DNA of 47,356 nt from Pirellulales bacterium (GTDB taxonomy: Bacteria; Planctomycetota; Planctomycetia; Pirellulales; JAIMBC01), in assembly GCA_023511675.1 (NCBI GenBank), contig JAIMBC010000009.1:1-47356 (forward strand), in the 5' to 3' direction. Within the stretch, counting starts at the first letter, position 1; each line of letters begins with the position of its first letter. Shown in pieces: positions 42,335 through 47,356 of this stretch. A program made the position numbers and the translations under genes. The notes below the pieces were generated by a model. The model saw nothing but the letters and a program-made list of their open reading frames with translations, searched no databases and was not told where the DNA came from.

Positions 42335-44359
42335 TTAAGAGACCCGGCCCGGGGCAAACTCGTTGAGGCCGTAGCGGCGGATCTTGCGGTCGAGTGTCGA
42401 GCGTTCGATTCCCAACACCTCCGCCGCCTTGCTCTTGTTCCAAGAGAACAGGCGCAGTGTGGCGAGGATGTGGCGGCGTTCCATTTCCTCTAGCTTCATG
42501 GGCTTGAACTCGGCTGGGACGAGCATGGCCTCGGCCGTATCGCCCAGGGTGGGTAGCTTGGAGAGCATCAGGTCGTGGGCGTCGATGTACTCGCCCTCGC
42601 AGAGCACGACGGCGCGCTCGACCACGTTTTTCAACTCGCGTACGTTGCCGGGCCAGCGGTAATTGACCATCTGTTCCATGGCGCGCGGCGTGAAACCGCG
42701 GATGCGTCGGCCCGTCTCTGCGTTGTACTTGTTCAGGAAATGATAGGCGAGTTCGGGGATATCCTCCGGGCGTTTGCGTAGCGCCGGCACGAATATTTCG
42801 ACGACGTGCAGGCGGAAATACAGATCGCGGCGGAAACGCCCCTCGGTTACGTCTTTTTCCAGATCACGGTTCGTGGCGGCGATCACGCGCACGTCAACCT
42901 TGACGGGGTCGCTGCCGCCGACGCGCTCGAACGAATGTCCCTCCAGCACGCGGAGGAACTTGGCCTGGATGGTGGGGCTCATCTCGCCGATCTCGTCCAG
43001 CAGCAGCGTGCCTTGATGGGCTGCCTCAAACTTGCCGATCTTGCGGCTGACAGCGCCGGTAAATGCGCCGCGCTCGTGGCCGAAGAGTTCGCTTTCCAGC
43101 AGGCTTTCGCTAAGAGCAGCACAGTTGACGCAGACAAAAGGCCCCTTACGCCTCGGGCTGGCGAAGTGTACGGCGCGGGCCACCAGCTCCTTGCCCACGC
43201 CGCTCTCTCCCCGAATGAGCACGGTGGCGGAGGTTGGGGCGGTCCGCGCGATCTCCTCAGAGATCTTTTCCATGATGCGGCTCTTGCCCACCAATTCGCT
43301 CTCCACCCCCAGCCGCTCGCGGAGCTGCAAGTTCTCGTCGCGCACCTGGCTGAGGTTTTCGGCCAGTTCCTGGCGGCGGTGCAGGTTGTGCAGGGCCAAG
43401 GCCAGGGTCTCGGCCACGGCCAGCGTGAACTCCAGGTCGTCGGGATCCGGCACACGCTCGGGCCGCGTAGAGTAGAGGTGGACCAGGCCGAACACCCGCT
43501 TGCCCCGCCGGATGGGGGCACAGATCACGCTGGTAGCGTGCATCTCACCCTGGCTGTCGCGGCTGCTGAGCGTGCTGTCGCCCATCACGTTGCGGGCCAT
43601 CACCGCCTCCCCCTCGCGGAGCACCGTGGCCGCCAGGAAGGGAGAGAGGCGGTGGTAGGGCAGATCGGTGTCGGTACGGGTGGCCACCAGCTCCAGATCG
43701 CTGGAAGTCGGTTCGCCGCTTACTCCTCGCCGCACTAACAGCACGGCGCCCCCGTCCACGGCCGTGCCGTCAAACAGGCCGTCCAGCGCGGTCTTGGCCA
43801 GCACCGACGCGTCCTGGCCCTTTGCCAGTTCGAACGCCAACCGGCACAGCTTGGCTGCCGCCAGGCCGATCTTCGAACCCCCGCCCTCCTCATCCTCCAC
43901 CGGCCTGAGAAACTTCGTCTGGCCGCGGCGGTGCGTGATGGTCGTGGGCTCCTGTCCCGCCAGCACGCCGCTGTCGCCGCTGGCCGGAGGCGGCACATAG
44001 TCGATCGTGGAAACGTTCCCCTCGGCACGCACGGCGCCCCCTGCATCGGTGAAGGCCTGCGAATAATCATGCACAAACGCAAGCTGCGAACCGCCGATGC
44101 GGATAATCTGCCCAGGACTGAGCGGATGGTCGCCCCGAATCAGCGCGTCGCCCACGGCCGTGCCATTGCGGCTGTCGAGATCCCGCAGCGTCCAGTGCCC
44201 GTCCGAGTAAAACACCTCAGCGTGATGCCGGCTGCACCGCTCATCCTTGATCACAATCTGATTGGTGGGCGCACGCCCGATCGTCACGGCCTGCCCAGGG
44301 ACAAGCGGGAACACGTCAGCCCACTTCGCCCCCTCTCGAATTACCAGATAGGCCCGCAC
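42335..44359 (-). CDS. Sigma54-dependent activator with FHA and GAF sensor domains
   Basis: Enhancer-binding protein that opens sigma54 promoters; 674 residues. The FHA domain (about 22-95) reads [25 protein letters not shown] and RDLDSRNGT, so it can bind phospho-threonine. A GAF domain spans about 150-330. The AAA+ domain has Walker A GESGVGKE (384-391), the sigma54 contact loop GAFTGA (431-436) and Walker [11 protein letters not shown] Fis-type HTH is at the C-terminus ([26 protein letters not shown] in part). There is no receiver domain, so control by a Ser/Thr kinase is expected. The start is GTG 44359, with GAGAGG 10 bases upstream. A promoter lies at 44454-44481. It is divergent from mutS. 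Confidence 0.9.
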   Translation of the reverse strand: MRAYLVIREGAKWADVFPLVPGQAVTIGRAPTNQIVIKDERCSRHHAEVFYSDGHWTLRDLDSRNGTAVGDALIRGDHPLSPGQIIRIGGSQLAFVHDYSQAFTDAGGAVRAEGNVSTIDYVPPPASGDSGVLAGQEPTTITHRRGQTKFLRPVEDEEGGGSKIGLAAAKLCRLAFELAKGQDASVLAKTALDGLFDGTAVDGGAVLLVRRGVSGEPTSSDLELVATRTDTDLPYHRLSPFLAATVLREGEAVMARNVMGDSTLSSRDSQGEMHATSVICAPIRRGKRVFGLVHLYSTRPERVPDPDDLEFTLAVAETLALALHNLHRRQELAENLSQVRDENLQLRERLGVESELVGKSRIMEKISEEIARTAPTSATVLIRGESGVGKELVARAVHFASPRRKGPFVCVNCAALSESLLESELFGHERGAFTGAVSRKIGKFEAAHQGTLLLDEIGEMSPTIQAKFLRVLEGHSFERVGGSDPVKVDVRVIAATNRDLEKDVTEGRFRRDLYFRLHVVEIFVPALRKRPEDIPELAYHFLNKYNAETGRRIRGFTPRAMEQMVNYRWPGNVRELKNVVERAVVLCEGEYIDAHDLMLSKLPTLGDTAEAMLVPAEFKPMKLEEMERRHILATLRLFSWNKSKAAEVLGIERSTLDRKIRRYGLNEFAPGRVS

Positions 44360-44453
44360 GTCGGCATCACCTCTCGAGTGGCCTGCACTCCCGTGGTCAT
44401 TTGCACCCAGCGACCGGCCGGCAGGTTTCAACCCCCTCGCACTCCACGCCTCT

Positions 44454-44481
44454 ATTATTACCTTAGACGCTCGCGTGTCGA
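44454..44481 (-). promoter_or_regulatory. Predicted sigma70 promoter of the FHA/sigma54 activator
   Basis: On the minus strand TCGACA (44476-44481) is followed after 16 bases by AATAAT (44454-44459); each box matches consensus at five of six positions. It gives a leader of about 90 bases. Confidence 0.5.
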
Positions 44482-44599
44482 GCCCGCAAGTGGCTCCCCA
44501 CTCGTTCCCCTCCGTGCCTCCGCATCCCTGCTTGGGCCGGCTGCCGCGGCCCTCCCCCCCAAACTTCCAGCACCCAAATCGTTGTGTTAGCATGCGGCC

Positions 44600-47251
44600 A
44601 TGTCGCTCACGCCCATGATGCAACAGTACCAAGAGGCCAAGGCAGCCTGCCCGGACGCCCTGCTGCTGTTCCGCATGGGGGACTTCTACGAGCTGTTCTA
44701 CGAGGATGCCAAGACGGCGGCCCGCGTTCTCAACCTGGCCCTCACCAGCCGCGAAAAGGGAGAGAACGCCGTGCCCATGGCCGGTTTCCCCCACCACCAG
44801 CTCGAAAGCTACCTGGCCAAGATCCTCGCCGCCGGCCTGCGAGCCGCCGTCTGCGAACAGGTCGAAGACCCGCGCGAGGCGCGCGGCCTGGTCCGGCGAG
44901 AGGTCACACGGGTCGTCAGCCGCGGCACCATCACCGACGAAGCCCTGCTCGACCCCCGCGAAAGCAACTACCTGTGCGCCGTTCTCGTCGCGGATAGCGC
45001 TCCCCCCCCGCAGGGCCGCCCCATGAAAAGCGGCTCCCTCGCCGGCCTGGCATGGGTCGACCTCTCCACAGGCCGCTTCCTGGCCGCAGCGGTGGCCCCC
45101 GATCGCTTGGCCGATGAATTAGCCCGCATCGCCCCGGCTGAATGCCTCCTGCCACAAGACGCCCCCCCGCCGCCCATCGACCCGCAACGTACCACCCTGA
45201 CACGGCGGCCCCCCTGGGCCTTCGCCACCGAGCAGGCCCTGCAGGTCCTCAGCCGCCAGTTCGGTACCCACAACCTGGAGGGCTTCGGCTTCGGCTCCGC
45301 CGATACGCCCGCCTTACGCGCCGCAGGCGCCGTGCTCGACTACCTGCTCGAGACCCAGAAGGCGTCGCTCGCCCATGTCGACACGCTGCTTCCCTACCGG
45401 CAGGGAGACACGCTGGAAATCGACGAGGCGACACGGCGCAGCCTCGAGATCACGCGCACGCTGCGCGAGGGCCGCCGCGAAGGATCGCTGCTGTGGGTGC
45501 TGGACCGCACCATCAGCCCCATGGGATCGCGTTTGCTGGCAGAGTGGGTAGCGGCGCCGCTGGCGGCCCGGGAGCCGATCGAAGAACGGCTGGAAGCGGT
45601 CGAGCAGTTCGTGCGGCAGCCCTCCCTGAGCCAGACGCTGCGCACCGCCCTCCGCCAGGTGTACGACGTGGAGCGCCTGCTTGCCCGCGTGCACACGGGC
45701 CGAGCCACGCCTCGAGACCTGGGCATGCTGTGCCGCACGCTGCGTGCCTTGCCTGAAATCAAAACCGCCTTGGCGGACGCCACGGCCGCCCTGCTGCAAC
45801 GCCTGCACGCGCAGCTCGATCCCTGCGCAGACCTCGAGCACGCGCTGGCCGATGCCCTCGCTGCCGGGGAACTGCCGCTCGCCAGCCGAGAGGGAGGCAT
45901 CATCCGCTCCGGCTACCACCCTGAACTCGACCGCTTGCGCAGCCTGATGCACGGCGGCAAGGAGTGGCTCGCACGCTATCAGGCCGAGCAGAGTTCGGCC
46001 ACAGGCATTCCCAATCTCAAGATCGGTTTCAATCAGGTGTTCGGCTATTACTTGGAGGTGACCAACCCGCATCGCGACAAGGTGCCGGCGCACTACGTCC
46101 GCAAGCAAACGATCAAAAACGCCGAGCGCTACATTACCCCGGAACTGAAGGAGCATGAAGAGCGCGTGCTGAAGGCCGAAGAGCAGGCCAAGTTGCTGGA
46201 ATACGACCTCTTCTGCCAACTGAAAGACCTGGTGCAACAGGCCAGCCCGCGCCTGCGTGCCTCGGCCGCCGCGCTCGCTCAGCTCGACGTGCTGGCCGGC
46301 CTGGCAGAACTGGCACGCCAGCGCGGCTACTGCCGCCCCCGGCTGGTCGAGCAGCCCGTGCTGCACGTGGTCGAGGGCCGCCACGCCGTGCTCGATGCCG
46401 TGATGGAACACGGCCGCTTCGTACCCAACGATACCATGGCCGGCCCGGACGACGGCCTGATCCTGCTCATCACCGGCCCGAACATGGCCGGCAAGAGCAC
46501 CTACATCCGCCAGGTGGCGCTGTTGACCATCATGGCGCAGCTCGGCAGTTTCGTCCCCGCCAAGGAGGCCACGCTGGGACTGGCTGACCGCATCTTCGCC
46601 CGCATCGGCGCCAGCGACGAACTGGCACGCGGCCAAAGCACCTTCATGGTCGAGATGACCGAGACGGCCCGCATCTTGCACAATGCCACCCCACGCAGCC
46701 TGGTGATCCTGGATGAAATCGGCCGCGGCACCAGCACCTATGATGGCGTCTCCCTGGCCTGGGCCGTGGTCGAATTCCTGCACGACCGCAACGGCTGCCG
46801 CACGCTCTTCGCCACGCATTATCACGAGCTGACGGAGCTGGCCCGCTCCCTGCCCAAGGTGCGCAACCTGAACGTGGCCGTACGCGAATGGCAGGATGAG
46901 GTGATCTTCTTGCACAAGATCGTGCCCGGCGCGGCCGACAAGAGCTACGGCATCCATGTGGCCCGTCTGGCAGGGGTGCCGCGCGACGTGCTGGAACGTG
47001 CCAAGGAGATCCTGGCCCGGCTCGAGCAGGAACATCTCGATCCGTCGGAACAGCCCCGCCTGGCGCGCAGGCCCCGCATCCGCCGCCGTGAGGTCCAGCT
47101 CACGCTGTTTGCCGCCGCGGAACACCCCGTGGTAAATGCCTTGAAAGGCCTCGACGTCAACCGGCTTACGCCTCTGGAAGCCCTCTCGCTGCTCAAACGT
47201 CTGCAAGAGCAGGCCGTGACTCCCAACGGCGAGGCGGCCAGCACCACCTAA
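44600..47251 (+). CDS. mutS: DNA mismatch repair protein MutS
   Basis: Recognises mismatches and starts strand-specific repair. The mismatch-reading Phe29-x-Glu31 is in GDFYELF of domain I, so it is a MutS1 and not MutS2. The core and clamp domains (about 270-600) are complete, with YYLEVT and [19 protein letters not shown]. The ATPase has Walker [10 protein letters not shown] (from residue 626), [16 protein letters not shown] as Walker B, and the His of [11 protein letters not shown]. 883 residues, full length. The ATG at 44600 begins directly with [11 protein letters not shown], the normal start; the ribosome-binding site is poor. It is divergent from the FHA activator, with a 240-base shared upstream region. 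A weak hairpin follows at 47256. Confidence 0.96.
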   Translation: MSLTPMMQQYQEAKAACPDALLLFRMGDFYELFYEDAKTAARVLNLALTSREKGENAVPMAGFPHHQLESYLAKILAAGLRAAVCEQVEDPREARGLVRREVTRVVSRGTITDEALLDPRESNYLCAVLVADSAPPPQGRPMKSGSLAGLAWVDLSTGRFLAAAVAPDRLADELARIAPAECLLPQDAPPPPIDPQRTTLTRRPPWAFATEQALQVLSRQFGTHNLEGFGFGSADTPALRAAGAVLDYLLETQKASLAHVDTLLPYRQGDTLEIDEATRRSLEITRTLREGRREGSLLWVLDRTISPMGSRLLAEWVAAPLAAREPIEERLEAVEQFVRQPSLSQTLRTALRQVYDVERLLARVHTGRATPRDLGMLCRTLRALPEIKTALADATAALLQRLHAQLDPCADLEHALADALAAGELPLASREGGIIRSGYHPELDRLRSLMHGGKEWLARYQAEQSSATGIPNLKIGFNQVFGYYLEVTNPHRDKVPAHYVRKQTIKNAERYITPELKEHEERVLKAEEQAKLLEYDLFCQLKDLVQQASPRLRASAAALAQLDVLAGLAELARQRGYCRPRLVEQPVLHVVEGRHAVLDAVMEHGRFVPNDTMAGPDDGLILLITGPNMAGKSTYIRQVALLTIMAQLGSFVPAKEATLGLADRIFARIGASDELARGQSTFMVEMTETARILHNATPRSLVILDEIGRGTSTYDGVSLAWAVVEFLHDRNGCRTLFATHYHELTELARSLPKVRNLNVAVREWQDEVIFLHKIVPGAADKSYGIHVARLAGVPRDVLERAKEILARLEQEHLDPSEQPRLARRPRIRRREVQLTLFAAAEHPVVNALKGLDVNRLTPLEALSLLKRLQEQAVTPNGEAASTT

Positions 47252-47255
47252 CAGA

Positions 47256-47276
47256 CGGCAGCCGACTCCCCTGCCG
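47256..47276 (+). terminator. Hairpin after mutS
   Basis: CGGCAG (47256-47261) pairs with CTGCCG (47271-47276) around a 9-base loop, 5 bases after the mutS stop. No U tract. The remaining 80 bases of the window show nothing else. Confidence 0.4.
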
Positions 47277-47356
47277 ACCAAAGCAACGCATCAAGTTGCC
47301 CGCACGCGGCTCCCCCACCCCACTACGCCCCCCTCACCCTTTGCATCCCTTTGTAC

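Noticed and set aside
45314-47281. Long open frame antisense to mutS (about 650 codons)
   Set aside because: High GC keeps the opposite frame open; mutS is unmistakable and the antisense translation lacks any known motif.

Overview
The window reads as a GC-rich bacterial chromosome segment, most likely from a planctomycete of the Pirellulales type. This rests on the look of the proteins (an FHA-GAF-sigma54 activator with no receiver domain, an ABC permease fused to a CPBP protease domain, a lipoprotein joining a LolA-like domain, thioredoxin and a propeller, and many long lineage-specific proteins) and on long, GC-rich, gene-poor spacers of 250-700 bases. No rRNA or tRNA gene, CRISPR array, transposase or phage gene was recognised. 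The taxonomic call is inference from memory of such genomes, not a search.

Layout. 1-5 kb: enoyl-ACP reductase (fabI), a Nudix hydrolase, a SAM methyltransferase, the remnant of a zinc alcohol dehydrogenase, and a papain-like protein carrying three C-x2-C...C-x5-H repeats. 5.3-15.7 kb, all on the minus strand: glutamine synthetase (glnA), an MMPL/RND exporter, a carboxy-terminal processing protease, and an ABC exporter pair whose permease is fused to a CPBP protease. 16-19 kb: a bifunctional-nuclease-family protein, a two-helix channel/RCK protein without the TVGYG filter, and a sugar-nucleotide epimerase. 19.4-26.2 kb: the TlpA-like lipoprotein, an ABC-2 permease translationally coupled to an HTH-EIIA protein, a PDZ protein and a ketoacyl-ACP synthase. 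26.4-34.6 kb: a 911-residue membrane-anchored protein of unknown function, a 2-hydroxyacid dehydrogenase, a second methyltransferase, two unknown membrane proteins and a GNAT acetyltransferase. 34.8-38.6 kb: rpmB followed by gatC-gatA-gatB. 39-42.2 kb: a protein with repeated AEILAAAR motifs, a Coa1-like membrane protein and a choline-monooxygenase-like Rieske oxygenase. 42.3-47.3 kb: an FHA/GAF/AAA+/Fis activator divergent from mutS.

How the genes work together. Most genes stand alone with their own spacer. The clear transcription units are gatCAB (5' of it rpmB, with its own promoter), the ABC pair at 12.4-15.6 kb, and the EIIA/ABC-2 permease pair; each coupled pair overlaps by a 4-base ATGA. 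GatCAB implies that the cell makes Gln-tRNA and/or Asn-tRNA by transamidation. FabI and the ketoacyl synthase are two steps of fatty-acid elongation, but they lie 24 kb apart without other fab genes. Several good sigma70-like promoters were found (ctp, rpmB, glnA, the FHA activator). Many gene ends carry GC hairpins, mostly without a U tract.

No complete new system is evident. The most unusual items are the cysteine-peptidase-like protein with triple CCCH modules, the AEILAAAR repeat protein, the HTH-EIIA protein coupled to an orphan ABC permease, the filterless channel protein, and intergenic direct repeats that share a CCACTGCCA core.
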